Shown: positions 1 to 10,984, numbered from the stretch's first letter. The stretch is 64,000 nucleotides of DNA from Symbiodinium kawagutii (GCA_009767595.1 VSDK01010248.1:1-64000), one strand, 5' to 3'. The notes: generated by a model not told the origin, from the letters alone. Numbers and translations: made by a program.

Positions 1-520
1 TTTGGGAACGGGTGGGGAAGGTTTTCCAGCCGGGCAAACGCAAGGGCCATGTCGGCCTACTCCATGCAAGGTCTTGGCTGCCCGTGCCGGGCAAACGCAA
101 GGGCTGAGCCCCCAATATTAACACCTGGTGTCGGCCTACTCCGTGCAAGGTCTTGGCTGGCCGTTTGAACGTGAGCTTGCCGTGCGAACGCGGTGGTATT
201 GGCCTGCTGTGGCATTGCGTTGCTGTTGGCCTGCTGTGCCGTTGCCAGGGTGCTGACCTGCCTTGGGAACGGGCTTTGGGAACGGGTGGGGAAGGTTTTC
301 CAGCCGGGCAAACGCAAGGGCTGAGCCCCCAATATAACACCTGGTGTCGGCCTACTCCATGCAAGGTCTTGGCTGCCCGTGCGAACGTGAGCTTGCCGTG
401 CGAACGCGGTGGTAGTGGATTGCTGGGGGATTGCATTGCTGTTGGCTTGCTGCTGTGCCGTTGCCAAGGTGCTGACCTGCCTTGGGAACGGGTGGGGTTG
501 CTGTTGTGGGTTGCTGCTGT
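1..520. repeat. Tandem repeat, unit about 216 bp
   Basis: Blocks recur with a 216-bp offset. The stretch around 101-165 (gggctgagcccccaatat, then the cctactcc..tgcaaggtcttggctg block) returns at 317-380, and aacgtgagcttgccgtgcga at 168 returns at 384. The window opens inside the array, so its full copy number is unknown. Both strands stay open across it (125 aa plus, 166 aa minus), which may simply follow from a unit divisible by three. I see no protein family in either reading. Confidence 0.8.
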
Positions 521-530
521 ACCGTTGTAG

Positions 531-636
531 ATGCCAAGCCAAAGCCACAGTGAACATTCACGCCTACGGCGATCCCAGGCGCCGCCCCTGCCATGGTTGG
601 CATGAGCAGGGGTCGGCGGATAACAACCATGGGCTG
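531..636 (+). CDS. Exon island, unknown protein
   Basis: Island with strong G/C third-position bias in one + frame, which includes VNIHAYGDPRRRPCHGWHEQ. It follows a TAG acceptor (529-530) and ends at CTG|GTAACC. It lies just after the 216-bp tandem repeat. No domain is recognised. It is probably an internal exon of the first gene of the window; the limits are judged by eye. Confidence 0.45.
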
Positions 637-802
637 GTAACCAGTTTGCTACACAGATGTAAGCTGCTATCGCCAAGAGAGGAGCAATCTACTATGACTC
701 ATTGATTCTTAATTGGCCAACGAGTTCCCTGGCACCATATGTGCATCAGGCTGTTCCCACCGCCTGGAACAACTCTTCAAACCCCAGGGTTTTCATTCGC
801 AG

Positions 803-915
803 ATGTTCCCATCCACCTGGTGTCGCTCAGGTGTGACATCGGGCGCTCTTGGTTTCCGCTCGATCGGCCAACGCCCATCCCCTTTCGCATGGGCTCCCAG
901 CAAGTTCCACGTTCG
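803..915 (+). CDS. Exon island, unknown protein
   Basis: The + frame reads ADVPIHLVSLRCDIGRSWFP and then a proline-rich stretch with FRMGSQQVPRS. Third positions are G/C-rich over the island and drop sharply after it. The acceptor is TTCGCAG and the donor TCG|GTGAAT. The reading could start further left (about 749), since the frame stays open. A second overlapping + frame is also open but has weaker codon bias. No family is recognised. Confidence 0.45.
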
Positions 916-939
916 GTGAATGGGTTGATCACGATTAGT

Positions 940-1280
940 GATGGTGATTGATGAAGGTTAAAGATGTCAAAGAGTTTGATTAATGATACTAAATGAAGAT
1001 GTCTACTCTTTATTGAAGATGATGATTGATTATCAGCTGCTAGTTCATCGTTGTAAATTACTAATGATGCTTGATGAACATGATGAAATAGGGATGGTTC
1101 GTGATAAAGATGCTTGATGATGGCTAATGAATGTTGGTGGTGACGGTTAATGAATGATGATAGCAGGTAATAGGTTTATGATTAGCTGCTACAACTCTGA
1201 CCACTATGAAAGATCCTTAACCACAACTAATCAACCACTGGTTATATACCAATAGCAACCACACATCCTGGATTGGTCAA
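940..1280. other. Intron-like A+T-rich stretch
   Basis: Dominated by degenerate TGATGATTGATGG-type words. No coding signal or structured element seen. Confidence 0.5.
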
Positions 1281-1285
1281 CGGAG

Positions 1286-1379
1286 GTATTCCCAAAAGAA
1301 TAACTGGTGGCTTGGCACTCGGTGAGTTCTGGGCTGGAACGACACGTGAGCAGCACTTTTTAGGCTCCGACGATCCCAC
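1286..1379 (+). CDS. Weak exon island
   Basis: The + frame gives GLALGEFWAGTTREQHFLGS in a short G+C-richer island preceded by CGGAG and followed by CCCAC|GTGAAA. A good donor consensus (CTCG|GTGAGT, about 1321) also falls inside it, so the exon may be much shorter. No homology is recognised. Confidence 0.3.
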
Positions 1380-1384
1380 GTGAA

Positions 1385-3700
1385 ATTGACTAATGATGGT
1401 GGCTTGATGATTATTAAATAGGCAATAGCTAATAGTGGTTCAGAACTACTAATGTTTACTTTATAATCACTAGTAATCCTCAATCATGATGGCATGATAA
1501 TGATCAATTAAGCCATGATGGATAATCATTCAACATTGATCACTGATAATACTGGCGGCTGATAAGTCTAAATCCGCACACCAACCTCTGGGAATCGAAA
1601 GGTTTTGGCCGGCATTGAAGTCGCTCAATGATGAGACAAAGATCGCTCACCAAGCTTGAACTGTTGTTGTTTCCTGACTTTTCAGTCACAGGTCGTTTAA
1701 TGCAAGCATACAGATATGGGACTATCCATCTCAAGTCGTTGACCTGTGAATGTCAAACTGTCAGTACTGTAAGCCTTAAGCAAGATTCAGCAACCACTTT
1801 CCAACTAGTGATTGTCAATTGTCACTTAGCGATATCATGTGGTGTCATATATGACTTGTCCCTTGACTTGTCACTACCTCATGGTTGCGAATAACTTTTG
1901 ATATTGATACGACGTTTCACTTGGAACGACAGCCGCGAGAATCAGCTCCAAGTAGTGACTGAGTAATGGAATTTGATCCCGGGGCCATGGTTGAAGTAAC
2001 ACAGGCAGATTCTTGTGCTTTATTCTTTGTACACAGCTGCTTGCAGTGACCATGTTTGTCTACGTATATTTTGTAATCTGTACGATCTATGTATATCTAA
2101 ATCATCTATGTGCATATATCAATTCCTATCATATATACATCCCTTCTTTTATTGATCTACGCACAGATTTCTATTCTAAGCATAGGATATTGTGTTCTGA
2201 GTCATACATAGCTGCATACATACCTACGTACCGACATACCTATATACCTACACGCCTAAACACATATTTGCGCAACTAAATTTGTATATACTGTCAGTTT
2301 ATACAAGCAGTTATAATGTAGTTGCTCGGAATACATCAGGAACACCTCAAACAATTCCAGACTGAATCCCCATAATCTCTGTGCAGTACATTCTACATAT
2401 CTCAGATCAGCACTCATGGGCTGAAATGGCACAGGTCCAAGTCCAGGCGCGCCTCAATGAGTATATATGCATTGCAACATTAGCCATCATCCAATATGTT
2501 AATGCATGAAGGATTAGTAGATAGCCATCATCCCTCTGAAACTGGGGCTTCGTCCATTTTCAGAGGCAATCTAATCCTCTTCATGTTGGATTCGTTTGAT
2601 ATCAATGGAGTACGGAACGACGGGGCCAACAACCCCAAAGTAGCAGCAATGGCTTTCACATCCGACAGCAACCAACAAAAGCAAGAGCAAGCAGAAGAGG
2701 AGGCTGAATGATGACCAGAGTTCACTAAAGGAGGAGCGATTGATCAATCATCATGTTTTAGCGTTCATTTGACGGATTATTATTTCACGATCATTAGTGA
2801 CGGGCCGGCTATCCACTATCAGCCATTTATAAATCATTGATCAACCATCACCATTGATTGGATATTTGTTTCACCACTATATTTCGCCCAAGGATCATAG
2901 TTGGTCAAGATTCATTCATTGTTAATCAACACTTATTGATGCTTGATAATTGGTTCATTGACTCTTACTGAATCATGAACTATTTTCACAATCCCATGGT
3001 CAACGATCAATTGGGTAAATCAACATAACTTTGTTAATTCATCAATCAAGCACTCATTTGCTATTGATTAGCAATTGATGAACTGATTAACCGTTGATTG
3101 ACCACAAACTAATCATCAAATCACCATCAACTAGCCTTTAGTAAACCATGATAATTTGCCAAAGATCATAGGTGGTGAAAGCTATTGTGAATGATCAACA
3201 GGGTGACTACTGGCAAAATCATCAAAATTACTAACGAACCCATTAACACCCTGCTCATGATTGTGTTAATGATTAATCATTGGTGAATGATTTGTTGATG
3301 TGATCAACTAACCAGTATGAATTCAATATTATCAAATTAGCCAATTAAAAGAATGTAAACATTCAGCATTCTAATTTATGTATATTATTTATATGTAACT
3401 ATTATTCACCACTATCATAGCCACTATTAACCATGATGAATAATGACCATTCTCCGTTGATGAACCAGTATTCTGTGGTGATAAGCCGGGTTTATCAAAT
3501 TATCTAATTCACCATTATCATAACCATTGTTAACCATTATTCACCATTATTCATCACAAAACAATTTTGAATCACTAATTCACCACGGTCATAACCATCA
3601 TCATAAACATTATCAGAACCATTATCATAATTATTATTCAGCACTATACACTGTTATTCACCATTATTCACCATTATTCACATAATTATTATCATAGCCA
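1385..3700. other. Long A+T-rich stretch, no clear gene
   Basis: Mostly degenerate repeats of TGATGG/CCATCA/ATTCACCATTATC words. A 71-codon + reading at 2496-2711 ends in a Q/E-rich tail (QQKQEQAEEEAE) but lacks codon bias, so I do not call it. A run of ACCATTATTCACCATTATTC words at 3400-3690 forms an irregular satellite-like field. Confidence 0.4.
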
Positions 3701-3703
3701 TTA

Positions 3704-3805
3704 TGGGTGTTTCTCAAAATAGGGGTACCCCCAAGTCATCCTTTAATAGTCTTTTGTTAGTAATAAACCCACCATTTTTGGGGTCCCCTATTTTGAGAAA
3801 CCACC
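3704..3805. mobile_element. TIR element, family A (copy 1, near-consensus)
   Basis: About 100 bp, with near-perfect inverted ends: GGGTGTTTCTCAAAATAGGGG on the left and CCCCTATTTTGAGAAACCACC on the right. The interior carries the family words 'aatcatcctttaatag' and 'aataaacccaccatttttgg'. There is no coding capacity. This is the cleanest copy of about 20 and serves as the reference for the family. Confidence 0.85.
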
Positions 3806-3859
3806 TTATGAACCACTAATTCACCATGGTAACCATTCTCCGTTGGTCCTCCCTGTCAG

Positions 3860-3952
3860 CGCGTCGTCAGGTGGTCAGGTGCCTTTGAACTTTCCCAGCT
3901 CCTTCCGCGACCATGGGATGACCATCCTGGGCGGCCAAGGGCCGAGCCTGGG
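3860..3952 (+). CDS. Exon island, kelch-like
   Basis: The + frame reads SSFRDHGMTILGGQGPSL with almost all codons ending in G or C. The 'H-G-M-x-[IV]-L-G-G-Q' run resembles the core of a kelch blade, where the double glycine follows two hydrophobic residues. The acceptor is CCTGTCAG (3859), and the right end runs into a G homopolymer (about 3951-3959), so the donor is unclear. The kelch reading is an inference from a single motif. Confidence 0.5.
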
Positions 3953-4201
3953 GGGGGGGCCAATTCCATGGGAAGTTTCCATACCCAGCAGCTCCATGTA
4001 TGGTAGTTTCTCAGAATATGGAACCATCAATTATAGGAAGTAATCACTAGTAAGAGCTATAACCATCAGTTGTAGGGGATATACCAACTATATGATGGTT
4101 TCTCAAGTCTTAGGGTATATTATACTGTATTGGGGTCATTTTATCGGTAGGTAAATGGATGTAAATGGTATAGTTAGCTACAAAACATCAGGGTAAATGG
4201 A

Positions 4202-4302
4202 TAGTTTCTCAAAATATGGAACCCTCCAAAATGGAAGGTTTATTACTGCAAATGGTTAATATTGGATGATGTGGGGGGTCCGCTATTTTGAGAAAGAACC
4301 AC
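4202..4302. mobile_element. TIR element, family A (copy 2)
   Basis: The left end GTTTCTCAAAATATGG pairs with the right end CCGCTATTTTGAGAAAGAAC. The interior 'ggtttattactgcaaatgg' is the reverse of the family centre, so this copy is inverted relative to 3704-3805. Confidence 0.75.
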
Positions 4303-4788
4303 ATCGGGGTCATTTTATACGTAAATGTAGGTAAATATACCATACATGGTGCAACTGGGATTCCATAGGAATTTCCTAGAGACGTCTTGGTAGGTTGGAG
4401 AATGAATTCCCAGACCTGTTTATGCAAGGAACCCCCACAAAGGTGTATAAAATGATCATTCAAGAATCCCCAGGATCCAGTCAGTCCTTCCAACTTTTGC
4501 AACTAGTTCTGGTATCAAGGGATCTTATGACCAGGCAGTGATGTAGATCATAAATGAATATTGTTCATGCTGATCATGTCCATTTAGTATCAATCCACCA
4601 AGCTTTACCCAGTTCTGGTACTGAAACTTGGTGCATGCAAGCTATAGTAGGTCCCTTAGACCTGGTAAGCCTGTGTAGGTGGTATCCAGAGTTCACTAGC
4701 CACTCAAAAAGATAGAAGCGTGGGTCACCAACCTCCTCGTTCACCCAATCAAAGATAATTCAGCACCAACCCCTCGATACCGAAGATA

Positions 4789-4899
4789 TGGGTGTTTCTC
4801 AAAACAGGGTACAATGCTAAATCATGCTTGAATAAGCCTTTATAGGCAGGTAATAAGCCAACCCTAACTTCGGGGGTCCTCTATTTTCAGAAACCATCA
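4789..4899. mobile_element. TIR element, family A (copy 3)
   Basis: The ends GGTGTTTCTCAAAACAGGG and CCTCTATTTTCAGAAACC pair imperfectly, and the interior matches the A family with several indels. Confidence 0.7.
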
Positions 4900-5034
4900 T
4901 ATAGAAGTTGTTTCACCCTTGTTGGTGATTGCCTTTTGACCATGAGAATCCTTTATAAACCACTAAGAAATACCACCACATTGGTCTAATTGTTGGTTAT
5001 TATCTCCTATGATTAGCCACTAGAATCCCTATAA

Positions 5035-5150
5035 AACCATATATAAAACCATATATAAAACCATATAAAACCATATAAAACCATATAAAACCATATAAAC
5101 CATATAAAACCACATAAAACCGTATAAAACCATATAAAACCATATTAAAT
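5035..5150. repeat. Short tandem array (ACCATATAAA)n
   Basis: About ten imperfect copies of a 10-13 bp ACCATATAAA unit, followed by TCATTGAGAAATCACC. Confidence 0.8.
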
Positions 5151-5215
5151 CATTGAGAAATCACCATATGCAACACCAACCACCAACCGAACATGTCTCC
5201 ACTTGGCTCCCTCAG

Positions 5216-5310
5216 GCTGGCAGTTGGTTGTCGTGGACGCATCTCCGGGCAGCAGCGAATCAGTTTGGAGGACTGCTTGGACGACTCGTTGCGACTCGTG
5301 ATGAGCTGTG
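5216..5310 (+). CDS. Exon island, frame uncertain
   Basis: An island with acceptor CCCTCAG and donor CTGTG|GTAAAT in an A+T-rich setting. The favoured frame reads RISGQQRISLEDCLDDSLRL; a second frame starting WQLVVVDASPGSSE is also open until a TGA near the end. No domain is recognised. Confidence 0.4.
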
Positions 5311-5319
5311 GTAAATCCA

Positions 5320-6200
5320 ATGGGATCATTGGAATGTATCTATAGTATATATCTATTGATCTATGATTTGCTAGGGAAAATATTATTCATATTTTATTTA
5401 TTTATTCAGATCTATTTAGCTATATTCATTTATACATGTCTATTGATCATTGCGAAGTGGCATTCAATCAGCCATCAGTACCAGCAAACCATCATTATTC
5501 ATAATCATAAAACCATAGCTACGTACTGCAATCATCATTGGCCTAAACCATCCTAAACCAATCATCACCAACAGTATCATGAAAGATTACCATCACCGGG
5601 AATCACCAAGTCATTCTCAACCTTCACCAACCAATCATTTACCAACCTAAACCAACCATTACCAACCAATGATCAATCTTTACCAATCTTCACCAATCAT
5701 TCAAGCACTAATCTTTGCCACTAATCACCAATCATTTGATGATTGGTAAATCACGAAACCAATGACCTGAAGGTTGGCAAATAATCATTCCTAATAGGTT
5801 GGCAAACCAATTGGTGAAGGGTGGTAAACCATCCTAAACCAATCATCTTCACCAATCATTTACACTCTGGTGATCTCACATAGCAACGGATAATCCACCA
5901 TTTGTAGATCACTTACATATTAGAAATGGAGTTTTTTCTATTGCCATGTTAGATCACCAATCATTTACCAACCTAAACCAATCATTACCAACCAACGATC
6001 AATTTTTACCAACTAATGGGTAAATCACAAAACCATCTTCACCAATCATTTACACTCTGGTGATCATTCCCAATAGGTTGGTAAACCACTCATCATCTTC
6101 ACCAATCATCTTCACCAATGATTTACCAACCTTTCAACCCATGCCCCGTGCCCCATCTCCACAACGGCCCGGCCCCACCGAACCACGGACCACGAACCTC
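5320..6200. other. A+T-rich intron-like stretch
   Basis: Filled with ACCAATCATTTACCAACC and CATCACCAACC words in loose arrays, with a duplicated 'caccaatcatttacactctggtgat' at about 5851 and 6037. No gene seen. Confidence 0.5.
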
Positions 6201-6203
6201 CAG

Positions 6204-6294
6204 GTTCAACTCCTGGACCGCGGAGCATGTCCAGCGCGTGGCTGGTGAGGAGCGCATGATCCAACGGGGTCAAGCCATAGGGAACCCAAGAATG
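6204..6294 (+). CDS. Exon island, unknown protein
   Basis: After acceptor CCTCCAG the + frame reads FNSWTAEHVQRVAGEERMIQ with strong G/C third-position bias. A good internal donor (GCTG|GTGAGG, about 6244) could end the exon early; otherwise it ends near AATG|GTTGGT. The sequence is helix-like and hydrophilic. No family recognised. Confidence 0.5.
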
Positions 6295-6331
6295 GTTGGT
6301 TTTTTTTAATGATGAACAATGGTGGATATTA

Positions 6332-6420
6332 AGCTATGGGTCAAGCAGTTAACCAACCAATTTCATGGTGGATGATAACCATTAACAATAGGGAAAACAA
6401 TGGATAATGATGGGGAACCA
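6332..6420. mobile_element. TIR element, family C, truncated by a B element
   Basis: Left end AGCTATGGGTCAAGCAGTTAACCAACC and family-C interior (aacaatagggaaaacaatgg, gataatgatggggaacca). The copy stops where a family-B element starts at 6423, so the expected right end (ttttgacccacagccat) is missing. Confidence 0.65.
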
Positions 6421-6422
6421 AT

Positions 6423-6520
6423 CTGGTTGGTGGTTTCAAAGGTTTGGTTTTTTCCCCAGTAATTATAAACAAATGGTTGGTTGACTAATATCTTTCACAG
6501 AGCTTGAAACCACCAACCAG
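6423..6520. mobile_element. TIR element, family B (copy 1)
   Basis: Inverted ends CTGGTTGGTGGTTTCAA and TTGAAACCACCAACCAG. About 98 bp, no ORF. The ends would supply a GT donor (CTG|GTTGG) and an AG acceptor (CCAACCAG|). It abuts a truncated family-C copy. Confidence 0.8.
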
Positions 6521-6949
6521 TAATGGTTAACAATGGTTAATTATGGCTGTTGACTAGAAGATAATAACCCAAAATAGGAGTTGTACCACTTGTAGTGGTT
6601 GGTTTATTAGTAAAAACATATTTTTAGGATGATTTGGGGGTAACCCCAGCTATTAGGCAACCAGCAAATGGAATAGATCCAATGGAATTCTAATGGGCTT
6701 AGATGGGTTTCGCTAATGAAATTCCAAGGAACATAGGCGGATTTGTATGGTTTAGATGGGTCGCGGTTCCCGATTCCAATATGTTTGCTTTAAGTTTCAA
6801 TGTGACTGCTATCAAAGTAATCAGCATTGGCCCAGTATCATCCATCATAATTACTTTTCATCACCATCCTATTGGTGATGAGGCCATTGTTCACAATCTG
6901 AAGCAACGTGCCATGGCAACTATCGTTGGCAACATCCTCATTCCCCTGC

Positions 6950-7009
6950 CTTCTCGACAAGAGGGACGGTTTCATGCTGGCAGTGCAACGTGGGCCTGCA
7001 TTCGAATAA
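6950..7009 (+). CDS. Weak exon island with in-frame stop
   Basis: The + frame reads LLDKRDGFMLAVQRGPAFE and then TAA at 7007-7009. Codon bias is moderate. A competing + frame is open across the same bases. If real it could be a 3'-terminal exon. No family recognised. Confidence 0.25.
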   Translation, partial: LLDKRDGFMLAVQRGPAFE

Positions 7010-7238
7010 ATCCAAAGCCATTTTTCACCCAGAATAGTTGTTTAAAGGTTTAAGGATGGTTGACGATTCTTGGATGATGTATAATTGATGGTTTAATGAT
7101 GGGCAATAGACAATAGATGGCGAATGGATAGTTCCTCCATAGAGATTTGCTGCTGTATTCATCCTCATCCACCCAAAACTAGTCCCATCAAACGGCCACC
7201 TCAACCACTGCAACTGCTGGATGTTTCCACTCGCCCAG

Positions 7239-7324
7239 ACGCCCTTGCCTTTCGGCCTTCGCCGTGAACCCAAGTTGTTGGCCACCTCGGATGGAGGGCT
7301 CTACCTCGTGGGAGGCGGGCAGTG
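7239..7324 (+). CDS. Exon island, kelch-like
   Basis: After acceptor CTCGCCCAG, the + frame is PFGLRREPKLLATSDGGLYL followed by VGGGQW, with nearly every codon ending in G or C. 'GGLYLVGG' is the classic kelch-blade strand with double glycine. The donor is CAGTG|GTGACC. It probably belongs to the same propeller as the island at 3860. The family call rests on motif recognition only. Confidence 0.55.
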
Positions 7325-7918
7325 GTGACCATGGCAGATCTCCGGTGGGTGACCCTGGGAGTTTGATTGGGAGGGGTCGGATTTGGAGCTACCAGGAATT
7401 GCTGTTCACATATTGGTAGCCTGGTAATGCCTAGTAGTTGGATTGGGAGGGGTTCGATTGGGAGGTGGTGACTCTGGTGACCATGGGAGATTTGATTCGT
7501 TAAAAATGCTTGGTGCGAAGTTGGTTCAACTACCCTGGATTTTTCCCAGAGATCTGGGGATTCTTTTCAACATGTTTTTTTTATTTCGTGCTTCTACCAG
7601 GTGATCAGACCTAGCGCAATGAGGTGAGCCTTTTGTTTCACTAAGGTGGTTGGGGGTGACTGATTCTCGGCGTTATTATCCATTGTCATCAGCATGTTTG
7701 GCATTGTGGGTTTGGAGGCTTCCCATTGTAGTGGCAAAGATAGAAACATGAATTCCTTCAGAAAGATGACAGCAGACAACTGACAACCATATCAACAACA
7801 ATCGCTGGAGCTTGCTATGGAAGCTGTCGTTGCTTTGCTTCTATGGCTGTGTGTCAAAACCACGTACCCCTCGAGCACATCCCAAACTAGTCTTTGTTTG
7901 GATGTTCATCCATCCATT

Positions 7919-8002
7919 TGGTGGTTTCTCAAAATAGAGATACCTCCAAATCATCCTTTATAAACCATTATTAGTAGCAATAAACCCACCATTTTTTGGG
8001 GA
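7919..8002. mobile_element. TIR element, family A (copy 4, right end missing)
   Basis: Left end GTGGTTTCTCAAAATAGAGATACC and interior up to 'aataaacccaccattttttgggg' match family A. The right inverted end is absent, and an exon island begins about 40 bp later. Confidence 0.7.
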
Positions 8003-8041
8003 TGGGAATACTGACCCACAACCTTGTGGTTTAACCGAACC

Positions 8042-8177
8042 ACCGATGTTGAATTCCTCATCCCGCCCAGTTTTCCAAGGCCCCCTGGTCAAGCCTGGCA
8101 AGCCGCGAGAGGTCATTTGTGCACTGACAATGAGATGATGCAGTGCAGCTTCAACGATGTGGGGTTCCCCGGATGCT
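8042..8177 (+). CDS. Exon island, unknown protein
   Basis: The + frame reads DVEFLIPPSFPRPPGQAWQA and later NEMMQCSFNDVGFPG before a TGA. Third positions are G/C-rich. The acceptor may be CCGCCCAG (8070), making the exon start at 8071. It has two cysteines and a proline-rich start, consistent with an extracellular region, but no domain is recognised. Confidence 0.45.
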
Positions 8178-8224
8178 GATATACTCGTCACACGTAGGTG
8201 CTTATACATATGTATATATGCATA

Positions 8225-8300
8225 TTTATTTATTCATATATTTATATACAGATATATTTCTATATAGATGCACATTGTAAAACAACATTTAACAGTATAC
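8225..8300. repeat. TA-rich microsatellite field
   Basis: TATATATGCATATTTATTTATTCATATATTTATATAC-type low-complexity sequence, continued at about 8510-8560. Confidence 0.6.
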
Positions 8301-8672
8301 AATCGGGTTAGTTGCCATGGTTGTTTTATGGCTGTGTTTTTTTTTATATTTGTTGTATTTACACATGTGTCATTATTTATCGAATTCAATCTATTCATGC
8401 CCAGGTGGTAAACTTTGGCTGTACAGTGGAAAAGCCAAAGCAGCGCTGCCTGTGTGTAAATATATTCACATTGACATGCACTTGTGTATTTATTAAACAA
8501 CACAGGTATACACGTATATATATATACATATATGTATATTTATTTATTTACATATGCATGCATGTGACACAGGTGTATTTTAATCATGTATACTTACTAT
8601 ATACGTATAGATATGTAAACTTATTTTTCACCATGGACTTCAGTTTGGTGCTTCCTGTGTTGCTACTGCCAG

Positions 8673-8828
8673 GGCCTTCCCGCGGCACGATCCCACCTGA
8701 GGTGTGGTTCAGCCCGGACATCGGGGAATCGTGGTATTGCAAAACCAAGAACTACTTGGCCAAAGATCCGTCGCTGGACCAAGTTGGGGCGTGGCATGTG
8801 GAAGTTCCAACTTTCCAACGTTCGCTGG
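8673..8828 (+). CDS. Exon island, beta-propeller-like (kelch/BNR type)
   Basis: After acceptor TACTGCCAG the + frame reads RGTIPPEVWFSPDIGESWYC and later LDQVGAWHVEVPTFQRS. The 'EVWFSPDIGESW' stretch resembles the 'DVWxSxDxGxxW' strand of kelch or BNR/sialidase-type propeller repeats. The donor is CTGG|GTTGTT. G/C-ending codons dominate. A TGA at 8834 would otherwise end the frame. It fits with the kelch-like islands at 3860 and 7239. Confidence 0.55.
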
Positions 8829-8975
8829 GTTGTTGATGAAGGTGCTATGACTGCACATCCCAGATGTAGATTTACTTGTCAAATTACCCACAAAGTCCTG
8901 TAAAAATCAGATTATGACTGCACATCCCAATTATACATTCACATATTTCTGGGTAAATGGTGCTTCCGTACGACA

Positions 8976-9086
8976 GGGGTACAGTGCGGTATAGTACCTC
9001 CAAATCATCCTTTATATTCATCTTTTTTAGTAATAAACTGACCATAATTTTGGGGTTCGAAATCTTTAGAAACCATCAGAAAGTTG
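8976..9086. mobile_element. TIR element, family A (copy 5, degenerate left end)
   Basis: The interior 'gtacctccaaatcatccttta' and right end 'ggggttcgaaatctttagaaaccatc' match family A; the left end is scrambled. Confidence 0.55.
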
Positions 9087-9504
9087 GCATATCCCCGATA
9101 ATTGATGGTTATGACTCACCCCCTATTATTACCCATTATATTATGAATGATGGCAACCCTTTTATCATCCGTCAGCTAACATGCATGGGGCATGTGGCTT
9201 TGATAAGAAATTCCGTCCACAGCAGTGCCATGACTGCCCCACCACAGTTGCAGAGGTGCATGTCGCACGGACCAAGGGATCCGTAAATCTTCAACGTTTC
9301 CAAAACATGGCTACTTGAGAGGATCATCCCACTTCGTAACTGGTTCGGTCATCACACTTAGTAACTAGGGGTTGTATATGTTGTAAGCCGTAACTTGTAA
9401 TCTCCCATCCACTTTCAAATCTACCATCGTTGTTTCCTAGCTGCAACCCCAACTGCACAGCCACGTAGATTTCATTGGTTAGGGATGGTTAGAGGAATTC
9501 CCAG

Positions 9505-9570
9505 GAGTCATTTCTGTGCGTCCGTTCCATGACTCCCTGGCTGTCGACCCCGCTGCATACCGGCTGACTG
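9505..9570 (+). CDS. Short exon island, unknown protein
   Basis: 66 nt between acceptor TCCCAG and donor GACTG|GTTGAA. The + frame is VISVRPFHDSLAVDPAAYRL with G/C-biased codons. No family recognised. Confidence 0.4.
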
Positions 9571-9885
9571 GTTGAACCGTGAGTGAGCATAAATTGCCAG
9601 TGATCATGATCAGATCAGCTAATAAATCATTAGAATCCAACAAACAACTGATATCGACCAGCAACTGGTCGTTGGAAATCAGCTCCCAGCCGGTTGATGA
9701 GCTGATTGCTACATAATATATATTTGTTTTTTTTAATATCAACAATTAAAGCATATTGAAACACAGTACACAAACCTCATTAAACCATAGTGAACCATAT
9801 TGTCAACCAGCTATTTCTCATTGAAAAACCAGTTGTTATAGATGCCGTATATGCCATTCACCCCACCACTTCCCACCAACCACAG

Positions 9886-9965
9886 GTCGGCCGTTGATTG
9901 GCCTGGTGTCGGTAGAGGCTTCAACGCAGCGCCTTGGCAGTAGCCGCACTGTGTGGTTGTCCATG
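9886..9965 (+). CDS. Short exon island, unknown protein
   Basis: 80 nt after acceptor ACCACAG, ending CCATG|GTAGTA. The + frame reads RPLIGLVSVEASTQRLGSSR and then TVWLSM. Beta-rich appearance with good G/C codon bias; no domain recognised. Confidence 0.5.
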
Positions 9966-9979
9966 GTAGTACCCCCCAC

Positions 9980-10860
9980 CATCTAAGAATGATCATTATT
10001 GGGTAACCAACCAGTTATGGGTACACCATTCTTGGACAAACCTCATGTTATTGGTGATATCATGTGGGTGATTAAGAACTGATTAAGAACTGATAAGGTA
10101 TTGGTAAAAAGTGATTAAGAACTGATAGTTGTAAACCACTGAAGATTTGGGCTTGTTAACAACCCATTGTTGACAATTGTTATTTGCCCTTGATGGTAGA
10201 CCGTTTAGTGTGCGCAAATGTGGAGCAATGATTATAAACGATACTAATGATGCTTCTTAATGATTGTGGGTGATTCTGCGACAGTTGATTCTAAGAAGTG
10301 CGAACGATTCATTTGTCTATGAACAGGTTCAAGGAAGCAGAAATGCAGATCATTACTAATGATCCGTCCTAAATGATTCTAGTGATCAACTGCATCCACG
10401 AAGAAATCGTTTTTTTCCTAATGGGATGTGCAGCTCTTGATAAACTATATTTGGGGGTAAATCACCAGCCACTTAAGGTAGACTGGAGGATGTTCATGAA
10501 CACTTGGATCCAAATTGACTAACCATCATCAACCATGATGGTTGGTCAGTATCCCCTACTATTAACCACTACCAGCCATTCTAAGACCACCAACTAGCTA
10601 TTGCTGGTGTTGTTTATTATCCCCTTTGATGAACCATGATTAGCCACTATCAACCATCATTTTATTGTTAGGTGACAATGATGGTCAATGATTAGTTCTC
10701 GTAGTATTACCATGGTATCAACTATTATTGACCATCTTTACGCATGGTCATGTATCCAATTAGGTCTCATAGTATTACCATGGTATCAACTGTTATTAGC
10801 CACTAAATATTACCATGGTTATCTACCCGTTTAGCTCATGACATGCTTTGACGCTTGGTA
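9980..10860. other. Intron-like stretch
   Basis: A+T-rich with ATTACCATGGTATCAAC repeated at about 10707 and 10778. No gene seen. Confidence 0.45.
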
Positions 10861-10871
10861 ACGTCTCTCAG

Positions 10872-10931
10872 GTCATTACCCAGGATGACACCATCTTCGT
10901 GCCCGGAGACCATCTTCGATGGGGCGATGTG
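10872..10931 (+). CDS. Short exon island (20 codons)
   Basis: Exactly 60 nt between acceptor CTCTCAG and a strong donor GATGTG|GTGAGG. The + frame is VITQDDTIFVPGDHLRWGDV. The 'PGDHLRWGD' piece recalls the 'GD-x-[IL]' motif seen in islands at 28432 and 52511. No family recognised. Confidence 0.5.
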
Positions 10932-10984
10932 GTGAGGGAGTTGGGAGCCATCCAAGAGATTTGATCATGTTGATCCAGGCATAA

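Noticed and set aside
2013..2279. Tyrosine/isoleucine-rich ORF
   Set aside because: A+T-rich TACATA-type low-complexity sequence; no coding bias.
7958..8503. Minus-strand ORFs over the 8-kb region
   Set aside because: They overlap an A element, a TA field and a + exon island with better codon bias.
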